Assembly: GCA_964460665.1 (NCBI GenBank)
Contig: CAYWSL010000320.1
Coordinates: 1 to 5,542 of the forward strand
Direction of reading: 5' to 3'
Origin: K23-9 sp964460665
GTDB taxonomy: Bacteria; Planctomycetota; Planctomycetia; Pirellulales; Pirellulaceae
DNA: 5,542 bases
Position 1 is the stretch's first letter, and every line of letters starts with the position of its first letter. Under the pieces are notes generated by a model. It made no database searches. It worked only from the letters and a program-made list of their open reading frames with translations, and was not told the DNA's origin. Shown piece after piece: positions 1 through 5,542 of the stretch. Made by a program: the position numbers and the translations under genes.

Positions 1-806
1 GCACTTCGGCGCTCGGCTACCAGCGCTTCTTGGACGTACTGGTTGTGTTGTTGACGAACGAAATCCGGAAGCAATTCCACTTTCTCGCTTTCGTCGTCGT
101 CCGTTTCTAAACAAACCACGTCGTGGGTGTCCCGAAACGCAAGCGTCATGCGCTGCGTTGTTCCGTCGACCAGATGGTCGTGCGTTTCGATTAGCCAATC
201 AGCTTTTTGAAAGTCTTCGGGATCCAGACTTTCGATCACATCGTTCTCGAATCCTTCGCAGTCGACCACGACCAACGAATCTTCATTCAGTTCATTTCGA
301 AAAGTGTCGGCGTCGAACCCGCCATGCAGTTTCAAGCGGCTTGGTTCGATTCCGTTGATCGATGCATTGGCATGGCAAAGCCCTTTGGCGTCTTCGTTCA
401 AATCGAAACCGACAAGTTCAGCGTCTTGAAACATTCGCCCAAGACCGACCAGATAGAACCCTTCAGCAAAACCAACGTCAACAATTCGGCGATACTGTGC
501 ATTCTGCTGTAGCGACTTCAGACAATCACGCAGTTCCGATTCGTACGTTCCCATCAACATGGGCCAAAGAGCGCAGCTGACGGTTGCCGATTCTGCGTAC
601 CGCATGCCCTGGAATGGCCCCGAAAGTACTTCGAGTCGATTCAGCAGCGGAGCACACTCACGCTCAGCACGCTTGCGGATGACCGGGCGGCGCTGCTGAA
701 GAAAGAACGCTTGGCCTGGTATGTGCTGCGCCAATTCCCACATTCGATCGCTTCTCATAAAGACGCGTGTGATACGGCGAGCAAGCGAAACAATGGGATT
801 TCTCAT
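1..806 (-). CDS. Class I SAM-dependent methyltransferase, FkbM-like, C-terminus cut by window edge
   Basis: The reading frame is open for 268 codons from ATG 806 to the left edge, so the C-terminus is missing. An N-terminal part of about 100 residues, basic at first, ends in WPMLMGTYESEL. A Rossmann-type methyltransferase core follows. Its motif I is IVDVGFAEG (residues 108-116, SAM-binding glycine loop), an acidic residue ends beta 2 (GFD, 133-135), and DCEGFE (182-187) resembles the D-x-E-G-x-E signature of FkbM-type enzymes. IETHDH (206-211) resembles a later core strand. Enzymes of this type methylate sugars or other small molecules; the substrate here cannot be told. There is no signal peptide, so it is probably cytoplasmic. 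The start is uncertain: ATG 806 has no Shine-Dalgarno sequence, and ATG 875 is in frame and would add 23 residues (MDFLLVSGPLRARP...). I prefer 806 because the extension looks less protein-like. The methyltransferase fold is fairly sure; the FkbM assignment is moderate. Confidence 0.8.
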   Translation of the reverse strand, partial: MRNPIVSLARRITRVFMRSDRMWELAQHIPGQAFFLQQRRPVIRKRAERECAPLLNRLEVLSGPFQGMRYAESATVSCALWPMLMGTYESELRDCLKSLQQNAQYRRIVDVGFAEGFYLVGLGRMFQDAELVGFDLNEDAKGLCHANASINGIEPSRLKLHGGFDADTFRNELNEDSLVVVDCEGFENDVIESLDPEDFQKADWLIETHDHLVDGTTQRMTLAFRDTHDVVCLETDDDESEKVELLPDFVRQQHNQYVQEALVAERRS

Positions 807-837
807 CGTTAGATCGTCTGTGTAGAAGGATGCCGGT

Positions 838-882
838 CTAGCTCTCAGCGGACCGCTTACCAGTAAGAAGTCCATAACTCAT
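838..882 (-). CDS. Possible 14-codon leader ORF upstream of the methyltransferase
   Basis: ATG 882 opens a frame for MSYGLLTGKRSAES and stops at TAG (840-838), 31 bases before ATG 806. A perfect AGGAGG (904-899 on this strand) lies 16 bases upstream, farther than the usual 5 to 10 bases. It overlaps, in another frame, the possible extended start of the methyltransferase at 875. The peptide matches nothing I know. It could be a leader peptide that affects downstream translation, or chance; I lean towards chance. Confidence 0.15.
   Translation of the reverse strand: MSYGLLTGKRSAES
847..867. repeat. Two overlapping short palindromes upstream of the methyltransferase
   Basis: AGCGG-A-CCGCT (847-857) is a perfect 5+1+5 palindrome, and CTTAC-CA-GTAAG (856-867) is a perfect 5+2+5 palindrome that shares two bases with it. 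They lie about 41 to 61 bases upstream of ATG 806. They could be an operator or alternative RNA hairpins in the leader. If translation starts at ATG 875 they lie inside the coding region, and their meaning would be weaker. No terminator-like T run follows on either strand. Confidence 0.4.
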
Positions 883-898
883 GTTTAGCTAGCCAAAA

Positions 899-904
899 CC
901 TCCT
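899..904 (-). promoter_or_regulatory. AGGAGG Shine-Dalgarno-like hexamer without a well-spaced start
   Basis: The minus strand reads AGGAGG here, a strong match to the anti-Shine-Dalgarno sequence. The nearest ATG codons lie 16 bases (882) and 23 bases (875) downstream, so neither is at the normal distance. It may be accidental. It is notable because the genes in this window otherwise have weak or no ribosome binding sites. Confidence 0.25.
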
Positions 905-1006
905 GTCAGCGTCAAGTGCGTTGTTTCTTTTACGCAGGGCAAATGGCTTTTCAAGATGGGAAGTCGCTGTAATTGGTAACCCGATGCGTGAGTTTTCAGT
1001 TTGTCC

Positions 1007-1032
1007 GTTGCTGATATCATAGCGCCAGCAAC
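1007..1032. repeat. Inverted repeat with 7-base arms and 12-base loop
   Basis: GTTGCTG (1007-1013) and CAGCAAC (1026-1032) are perfect reverse complements around a 12-base spacer. No T run follows on either strand, so this is not a standard intrinsic terminator. It lies between the fucosidase stop and the methyltransferase, and could be a weak RNA hairpin in a 3' region or a protein-binding dyad. Confidence 0.35.
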
Positions 1033-1143
1033 TGCCACTGATAGCCGACTAAATCAACAAGCCGTTACGCATGGGGCCAAATCATGTCGGTGTTTCGAAG
1101 CTGGTTTCCTCATCACCGTTGGCAGCCATTCGTTTACTCGCAA

Positions 1144-1176
1144 GCAGCTTTGACGGCACTGGGTAGTTAAAGCTGC
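1144..1176 (-). repeat. Perfect 8-base inverted repeat spanning the fucosidase stop codon
   Basis: In the message the last codons and the stop read GCAGCTTTAA, and AAAGCTGC follows after a 17-base loop. The 8-base arms (1169-1176 and 1144-1151) are perfect complements, and two G-U pairs plus one C-G pair can extend the stem to 11 pairs. The stop codon sits at the edge of the loop. No U tract follows the stem, so it is not a classic Rho-independent terminator. It could still pause polymerase, protect the 3' end of the fucosidase message, or be chance. Confidence 0.45.
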
Positions 1177-2579
1177 CCGGCGCGTTTGTTATTTTGGATC
1201 TCGGTATGACGTCGGCTACGCTTGGTGTACCAGTGATACTCACCTTTAGCATCCGGATCGGCCACAATCGGACCTTCGTACTGGACAGCGATGACCGTGT
1301 TCCGCGGGTCAAGCGCCACGGCAGGAACTTCGATTTTGGTGACATGCCCGTTGGCATCGTAGGTGACGGGCAGCGGCTCCTGCTTTTCGTCGGCCAAGAA
1401 GAAGACCTTGGCGGGCTTACCAACTAGGCCGTTGAATTCAATACCGTCCTTCTTCCATTCCAACACGTGTAAGTACACGGTTTGTTCTTTTTGCGTCATC
1501 GCACCCCACCAGAAATCAAACTCCACCGGCGACGAAGTCGTGCCGTAGATCGATTCGCCGTTGTCGGCCATCCACTTGCCTGTGGCTCGGAGACGCGAGA
1601 TTTCTTCGGGCAAGATATTGCCTTTCGGATCCGGCCCAACGTTCAGCAACAAGTTCACTCCGCGTGCTGCACATAGGGAAAGAAACTCGACGATGTCCTT
1701 CTCGCTTTTCCACGCGTCGTCTGTGCGATCGTAACCCCAATTGTGACGCATCGTCATGCAAGTCTCGGTGTCTTCGGTCATGCGTTTGGCCGGAAGCATG
1801 CGATCAGGTAGCGAGCTGAAATCGGCGTACTTCTGTTTGTCTGCGGGCACCTTGCGACTGTACAGGCGGCTACAGATGACTGAGTTCGGTTGAAGTTCGC
1901 GGACCCAAGCACCTTGTGCGTTGGCTTCGATCAAATCGTTACCACCGACGTCAAACCAAAGCACTGCCATCTCGCCGTAGTTGGAAAGCAACTCTTCAAG
2001 GTTCTTTTCAACTAGCGCCAGATACTCTTCGTTGCTAAGTGTTCCCTTCACACGGCCGCGTGCACGGTGATACCAGTCCTTGAACTGCGAATAGTAAATG
2101 CCGAACTTGATGTCCTGCTTCGCGCATTCTTCGGACAGTTCTTTGATGATGTCACGCTTGAACGGTGTCGCGTCCATCACGTTGAAGTCAGTCGCATCGG
2201 TATCGAATAAGCAGAATCCGTCGTGGTGCTTGGACGTGATCACCATGTATTTCATGCCGGCGTCTTTGGCGATCGCAACCCATTCTTTGGCGTCAAAGTC
2301 AGTCGGGTTGAACTGCGGCGAAAGTTTGTCACGGTAGACCTGGCCCGGGATTCTAGCGCTGTTGATCAGCCATTCAGCGCTCGCGCCACCTTGCTCCTTG
2401 CCGTAGTCTTTCCCTTCCCATTCGCCACCAGCGATGGAATACAGTCCCCAGTGTATGAACATGCCGTAGCGTGCGTCCCGCCACCACTGCATGTGCGAAT
2501 CGTCCTGCGCGTCGGCCGAACCAACCATCGGGTTCAGTGTCAGCATCGCCAGCGTGATCAGTAAAACTCGGACCTTCAT
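1167..2579 (-). CDS. Exported alpha-L-fucosidase, glycoside hydrolase family 29
   Basis: This 470-residue enzyme should release alpha-L-fucose from glycans by the retaining GH29 mechanism, outside the cytoplasm. Residues 1-24 form a signal peptide (basic start, hydrophobic core about 5-15, SADA before the likely cut at Q25). The catalytic barrel shows RYGMFIHWGLYS (37-48), HHDG (118-121), WFD with Asp210 as the expected nucleophile (208-210), HNWGYD (279-284) and NLLLNVGPDPKG (309-320). Glu272 just before HNWGYD is a candidate acid/base, but this is not certain in GH29. From about 350 on a beta-rich C-terminal domain follows. The length is normal for the family and the gene looks intact. I chose ATG 2579 because a signal peptide starts there and AAGG lies 8 bases upstream; the frame continues back to TTG 2636, which would bury the signal peptide. 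It lies 216 bases after the sigma factor gene and has its own candidate promoter. Natural substrates may be fucoidan or fucosylated algal glycans (inference). Confidence 0.95.
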   Translation of the reverse strand: MKVRVLLITLAMLTLNPMVGSADAQDDSHMQWWRDARYGMFIHWGLYSIAGGEWEGKDYGKEQGGASAEWLINSARIPGQVYRDKLSPQFNPTDFDAKEWVAIAKDAGMKYMVITSKHHDGFCLFDTDATDFNVMDATPFKRDIIKELSEECAKQDIKFGIYYSQFKDWYHRARGRVKGTLSNEEYLALVEKNLEELLSNYGEMAVLWFDVGGNDLIEANAQGAWVRELQPNSVICSRLYSRKVPADKQKYADFSSLPDRMLPAKRMTEDTETCMTMRHNWGYDRTDDAWKSEKDIVEFLSLCAARGVNLLLNVGPDPKGNILPEEISRLRATGKWMADNGESIYGTTSSPVEFDFWWGAMTQKEQTVYLHVLEWKKDGIEFNGLVGKPAKVFFLADEKQEPLPVTYDANGHVTKIEVPAVALDPRNTVIAVQYEGPIVADPDAKGEYHWYTKRSRRHTEIQNNKRAGQL

Positions 2580-2646
2580 ATCGTCAACCTTGGGGTATGC
2601 AATCTTGCTACGCAGAATTGCGTTGATACAGAGCAATCTCGAGCTT

Positions 2647-2676
2647 GTTATCGTGCGGAGCTACCGTACCGGTCAA
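2647..2676 (-). promoter_or_regulatory. Candidate housekeeping-type promoter of the fucosidase gene
   Basis: On the minus strand TTGACC (2676-2671) matches the -35 consensus at five of six bases. After 18 bases GATAAC (2652-2647) matches the -10 consensus at four of six. Transcription would start near 2640, giving a leader of about 60 bases before ATG 2579. This also argues against the alternative TTG start at 2636, which would leave almost no leader. Planctomycete promoters are poorly defined, so confidence is limited. A 5-base dyad (CCGTA, 2664-2668; TACGG, 2680-2684) encloses the -35 element and could be an operator. Confidence 0.4.
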
Positions 2677-2795
2677 GGATACGGCATCGAAAAGTGGGAT
2701 AGCCTTCCCCCCTGTCCGGCTGATGCAATCAGTCACGTCAAATCCCCACCGGCTTCGCAGAAGTCTTCGCTTAAGCTCAGAATTCTTCTACCGGG

Positions 2796-3371
2796 CTAGT
2801 TCTTGCGCAGGTTTCGCAGGGCGCGAATCCATAGCATCCTGACAGCCGGTTCAGACTTGCCAATTTGTTCTGCGATCTGAGCGTAGCTGTACGCGTCAAA
2901 GTGACGCAGTCTGATTACGCGTTGCTGTTCGTCGGGCAATTTTGCAAGTGTGGCGGCCAGCGCCAGCGATTCTTCGGCTGCGATCAGTTCTCCGCTGGCT
3001 GTTACTACGGACTTAACCGCATAACCGTTCAGCCCCGAGCCTTCAGCTGGAAACGCATCCGTCTCCGCTCGCTCGGCGCCCTCGCCACGGCGCTGTGTTT
3101 CCATTTCGCAGCGATACCGGTCGCGAATCGTGTTCTTGATGATCACGCGCAGCCAAGCCAAGCGTTGTTCATGGGTGTTGCCTTTGAAATTCGATTCGCC
3201 CTGCCACGCTTTCAGTAGCGTTTGCTGCACAACGTCCGACGCATCGACACGACCATGTAGCCCCGCAGGAAGTTCACGTTCAGCAACAATCTGCAGCCAG
3301 GGTCTCAAGCGGCCAATGGACCAACTTTCGCAAAGCAGGTCTTCGGCGTTTTCATTTGATGCGTCACTCAT
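2796..3371 (-). CDS. ECF-type RNA polymerase sigma factor, planctomycete group
   Basis: This 191-residue protein should direct RNA polymerase to a specific set of promoters. The region 2 domain runs from about residue 10 to 95 and includes GRVDASDVVQQTLLKAW (40-56, core-binding region) and AWLRVIIKNTIRDRYR (72-87, -10 recognition). A variable linker of about 40 residues follows. Region 4 (about 137-190) has LPDEQQRVIRLRHF (145-158) and the helix-turn-helix YSYAQIAEQIGKSEPAVRMLW (161-181) for -35 recognition. The pattern resembles the planctomycete ECF sigma factors often encoded beside Ser/Thr protein kinases (recalled, not searched). The ATG overlaps the stop of the upstream propeller gene as ATGA with no Shine-Dalgarno sequence, so translation is probably coupled. 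The frame stays open upstream to 3632, but that part lies inside the propeller gene and lacks sigma features. No classical zinc-binding anti-sigma gene is seen next to it. Confidence 0.92.
   Translation of the reverse strand: MSDASNENAEDLLCESWSIGRLRPWLQIVAERELPAGLHGRVDASDVVQQTLLKAWQGESNFKGNTHEQRLAWLRVIIKNTIRDRYRCEMETQRRGEGAERAETDAFPAEGSGLNGYAVKSVVTASGELIAAEESLALAATLAKLPDEQQRVIRLRHFDAYSYAQIAEQIGKSEPAVRMLWIRALRNLRKN
3368..3371 (-). promoter_or_regulatory. ATGA stop/start overlap coupling the propeller and sigma genes
   Basis: The minus strand reads ATGA: the ATG begins the sigma factor and the TGA ends the propeller protein (last residues PGFPA). No Shine-Dalgarno-like sequence precedes the ATG. 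Ribosomes that finish the membrane protein can restart at once, which would tie the amounts of the two proteins together. The overlap is seen directly; the coupling is inferred from known cases. Confidence 0.8.
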
Positions 3372-5542
3372 GCTGGAAAGCCGGGCATGTTTTCTGGCAG
3401 TGGCTTGCGTTGATTCTTGCGAAACATGCGACTTAGTCGGCGGAAGACTAGCAGCAGGATCACAATCGGACCGGTCAACAACGATACAAACGCCAAGGTT
3501 AGCAACCAACCCTGCCAAGTCCAAACCGCGATGATGCCGTGTGTATTGAACTGCATGACTGACGTCTGCAACATCATCAGGCACGTCGCAAGGACAGCAA
3601 AACACAACAACATCGCGCCCAGAGTTTTCCAATGCTGCCGAGTCAAAAGGTAAACGAGTGAAATCAAACTGGTCGCCACTAAAAGTCCACGAATCAGCGA
3701 TCCGTAATCATTGCTTTGCAGCGATGCCCATCCAATCATAGCCAGTCCAGCAACCAACGGGGCCACCAACAACATCTTCAGCGACCAACGCCGGCGCGAG
3801 AAATTCACTTTCAGGAACCAGAGTGGAAAGATCACCAGACAAACTGCCGCAAACGCATCGCGATGCCACGAATAGATTCCAAAGTCGTGCAGCTGCCCGA
3901 ATCCTCCAATCTTTTGCCTATATCGCGAGTCCGTTTTTGGGTCCAGCATGACGAGCTCGCGTGTGCCGTCCGCGTCCTTTGTCGGATCTGGTGTAAACAC
4001 GGTAATGAATTCTTCTTGCGTGGATCCGACCATTGTTGTCCCGCTGTCGTGGACCAATAGTCGCGGATACGTTTGTCCGTTGACCATGTATGCGACAACA
4101 CCATCGCCATATTCCAACAGGCGTCGACCGCTAGCCAAGTCAAACCAAACATGCTCCTTGTTGGCCGTCATTCCTTTCACAATGCCGTGTCCCTGCTGGA
4201 TCTCCACACCCTTCGGCTGAAAATTCTCGCTCATGCGGATTGACTGGATCTCTTCATCACTACCCGCATGGCGAATATGAATACGCTTGCCTTCATCCTT
4301 GTCCGACGCGAACATCACGCGCTCGGAGATGCCGTCGCCATTGGTGTCCGCGATATAGCAAGGATTGGAGCGTTTCCTTGCCTCTCCAACTACTAGTTTC
4401 CGCTGCTCAAAATCAAAATCCAATGTTTGCCACAAGGAACCGCGTGTCGCGCTGAAACTGAGTCCTACACGCGTTGTCTGTGCATCTTGTGAAAACTCAT
4501 GCAGGTAGGTGCCCCCAATGTTGTGACGCAGGCTGGAGCTGATTGGGAAATCGTACGAATCCAAAGCGAGCCCCGTGCGAGCATTGATGCAAACGACGGA
4601 CCCTTGCCGTTGTCTGCGATTTGCCTTGGCGATTGCCTTTCCCTCGTCCAATGTCATCACGACGTTGCCACGAGAACCGGATTGAATACAAATCATCGGC
4701 CAGGGGAGTCGCCAAGGCCAACTATCTAGCGGTGCACTCAGTTCGTGTTTCCACATTCGATATCCGTCTGAAGATTGAAACGCACAGATGGCCAACTTGC
4801 CTGCAATGATGTCACCGGTAACGACCTCGTTTTCGCCGTCTCCATCGATATCGACAAACCGCAATCGCGACGGTTTCATAACTTCCCGCATCTCTTCGTT
4901 TTCGTAAGTATCCCTTTGCCAAACCAAACGTTTTTGTTCCAAGTCAATCTTTAGTAACCGTAGCCCGAGTTTCCAATTGCCCTGAGCCTTGGTTTTGGAA
5001 TTCGCCGCAGTTTGCTTCTCGGCGACCAAATAAACGTAGCGCAAGGGAGCATTGGGATCGCGCTGGACATTGCGTATTCTACTGATCGAGAGGCCCTCCA
5101 GCTTCTCGATCTCGATGCGAGTCGCCCCGTTACTTGCGTTGTAGACAACTGGCGCGGCGGCTTTGCCCGGTCCTGTGTAGCTTTGCAGTAAGACATCAAA
5201 AAATCCATCAGGGCGAGGAAGCAAGAAAGACGAGTCGCGTCGGACATCGTGGCGTTCTCGCTGCCAAATCAACTTGCCAGAAACCAGGTCGATGCACTGC
5301 ATCATTGAATCTTGTTGGAACAGTGCTCGCGGCTTTCCGGCTTCCACCCAGGTGAAATACAGTAATTTTCCAGTGTAGTTCCGTTTGTCTTTGGGCTGCG
5401 AGACCCAGACGGCTTCATCGCTTGGCGAGGAAAAGGGGCCACTGCGTTTTCGATACCAATGCCCGTCAGCACGCCTTGCGGCGCTGTCTGGTTCGTCGTA
5501 CTTCGCTAAACCGCGAGAAACGATCGTCCGCTTTGCATCGTA
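3368..5542 (-). CDS. Membrane-anchored beta-propeller (PQQ/VCBS-like) protein, N-terminus off window
   Basis: The frame is open from the right edge through 724 codons, so the start is missing. The GTG at 5347 is only an internal Val; the 65 codons before it are coding-like. The first 560 residues look like a beta-propeller. PQQ-type blade motifs appear near 83-96 (DLVSGKLIWQRE), 196-211, 252-268, 316-332 and 465-481. Two Asp-rich calcium-type loops are seen: DIDGDGENE (231-239) and DTNGDGISE (399-407), as in VCBS/FG-GAP repeats. Five hydrophobic helices follow (about 563-579, 589-608, 616-633, 640-659, 677-701). Basic residues between helices 1-2 (SRRRW) and 3-4 (TRQHWK) and in the tail (RRLSRMFRKNQRK) place the propeller outside and the C-terminus in the cytoplasm. 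A sensing role is inferred from the coupled sigma factor; no catalytic domain is visible. The missing N-terminus could hold a signal peptide or anchor, or a kinase domain as in some planctomycete kinase-propeller proteins. The propeller plus membrane call is strong; the function is open. Confidence 0.85.
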   Translation of the reverse strand, partial: YDAKRTIVSRGLAKYDEPDSAARRADGHWYRKRSGPFSSPSDEAVWVSQPKDKRNYTGKLLYFTWVEAGKPRALFQQDSMMQCIDLVSGKLIWQRERHDVRRDSSFLLPRPDGFFDVLLQSYTGPGKAAAPVVYNASNGATRIEIEKLEGLSISRIRNVQRDPNAPLRYVYLVAEKQTAANSKTKAQGNWKLGLRLLKIDLEQKRLVWQRDTYENEEMREVMKPSRLRFVDIDGDGENEVVTGDIIAGKLAICAFQSSDGYRMWKHELSAPLDSWPWRLPWPMICIQSGSRGNVVMTLDEGKAIAKANRRQRQGSVVCINARTGLALDSYDFPISSSLRHNIGGTYLHEFSQDAQTTRVGLSFSATRGSLWQTLDFDFEQRKLVVGEARKRSNPCYIADTNGDGISERVMFASDKDEGKRIHIRHAGSDEEIQSIRMSENFQPKGVEIQQGHGIVKGMTANKEHVWFDLASGRRLLEYGDGVVAYMVNGQTYPRLLVHDSGTTMVGSTQEEFITVFTPDPTKDADGTRELVMLDPKTDSRYRQKIGGFGQLHDFGIYSWHRDAFAAVCLVIFPLWFLKVNFSRRRWSLKMLLVAPLVAGLAMIGWASLQSNDYGSLIRGLLVATSLISLVYLLTRQHWKTLGAMLLCFAVLATCLMMLQTSVMQFNTHGIIAVWTWQGWLLTLAFVSLLTGPIVILLLVFRRLSRMFRKNQRKPLPENMPGFPA

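Larger units (their letters stand above)
807..1166. other. 360-base gap without a convincing gene
   Basis: This stretch separates the fucosidase stop from the methyltransferase start, both on the minus strand. I see no RNA gene and no good -35/-10 pair; a TTGACG on the minus strand lacks a partner at a normal distance. It contains one arm of the inverted repeat at the fucosidase stop, a 7-base-arm dyad (1007-1032), an AGGAGG on the minus strand (899-904) followed by a 14-codon open frame (882-838), and two abutting palindromes (847-867). If the methyltransferase starts at ATG 875, the last part of the gap is coding. Its length and its several dyads suggest that the methyltransferase has its own transcription unit, but this is inference. 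Confidence 0.6.

Noticed and set aside
1082..1423. Minus-strand open frame running past the fucosidase stop, considered as a frameshifted continuation of the fucosidase or a separate gene
   Set aside because: The fucosidase already has normal length and a complete set of GH29 motifs, and the alternative frame is low-complexity Ser/Pro/Thr-rich sequence that overlaps it.
2580..2636. TTG start at 2636 for the fucosidase
   Set aside because: It would put 19 residues in front of a clear signal peptide and would lie at the predicted transcription start. ATG 2579 has an AAGG at a good distance and begins the signal peptide.
2720..2732. CTGAT-GCA-ATCAG hairpin downstream of the sigma gene as a terminator
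   Set aside because: The stem is only five pairs, the loop three bases, and no T run follows on the minus strand; a G run follows instead.
3130..3534. Plus-strand open frames of 100 to 134 codons over the sigma, propeller and fucosidase genes
   Set aside because: They are antisense to well-supported genes, are rich in Cys, Ser and Arg as expected of reverse-frame shadows, and show no family motifs.
3372..3632. N-terminal extension of the sigma factor to an upstream start at 3632
   Set aside because: The frame is open, but this stretch lies inside the last membrane helices and tail of the propeller gene, and the added residues do not look like a sigma domain. The ATGA overlap at 3371 is a much better start.
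5345..5347. GTG as the start codon of the propeller protein
   Set aside because: The same frame continues without a stop to the right edge of the window, and the extra 65 residues read as normal protein (for example GKLLYFTW). The true start lies outside the window.
1..5542. CRISPR array, insertion sequence ends, tRNA or rRNA genes
   Set aside because: I saw no regularly spaced repeats, no transposase motifs or terminal repeats with target duplications, and no tRNA or rRNA signature sequences on either strand.

Overview
The window looks like a piece of a planctomycete chromosome, most like the Rhodopirellula/Blastopirellula group. The base composition is balanced, ribosome binding sites are poor or absent, and the ECF sigma factor is of a planctomycete type. 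A membrane-anchored beta-propeller and a secreted GH29 alpha-L-fucosidase, enzymes typical of bacteria that live on sulfated and fucosylated algal glycans, fit the same group. This assignment is inferred from protein style and was not searched.

All four genes lie on the minus strand, so transcription runs from right to left. First (5542 to 3368) comes the C-terminal 724 residues of a large protein whose start lies off the right edge. It has a beta-propeller ectodomain with two Asp-rich calcium-type loops, then five transmembrane helices and a short basic cytoplasmic tail. Its TGA stop overlaps the ATG of the next gene in an ATGA (3371 to 3368). That next gene encodes a 191-residue ECF-type sigma factor (3371 to 2796). 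The overlap makes this a translationally coupled pair and suggests a membrane sensor that feeds a sigma factor.

A 216-base gap follows. It holds a plausible housekeeping-type promoter (2676 to 2647), and then comes an exported alpha-L-fucosidase of 470 residues (2579 to 1167) with the GH29 signature motifs. A perfect 8-base inverted repeat straddles the fucosidase stop codon. The 360-base gap after it (1166 to 807) holds no convincing gene, but it has several short dyads and a stranded AGGAGG. The last gene, from 806 (or 875) to the left edge, is a class I SAM-dependent methyltransferase with FkbM-like motifs, cut off at its C-terminus.

A tentative reading is that the propeller protein and the sigma factor form a signalling unit, with glycan-related functions (fucosidase, and possibly a glycan or small-molecule methyltransferase) next to it. 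Nothing in the sequence proves that the sigma factor controls the fucosidase. The standard-looking promoter in front of the fucosidase argues that it can be expressed independently. I found no RNA genes, insertion sequences, CRISPR arrays or clear intrinsic terminators.
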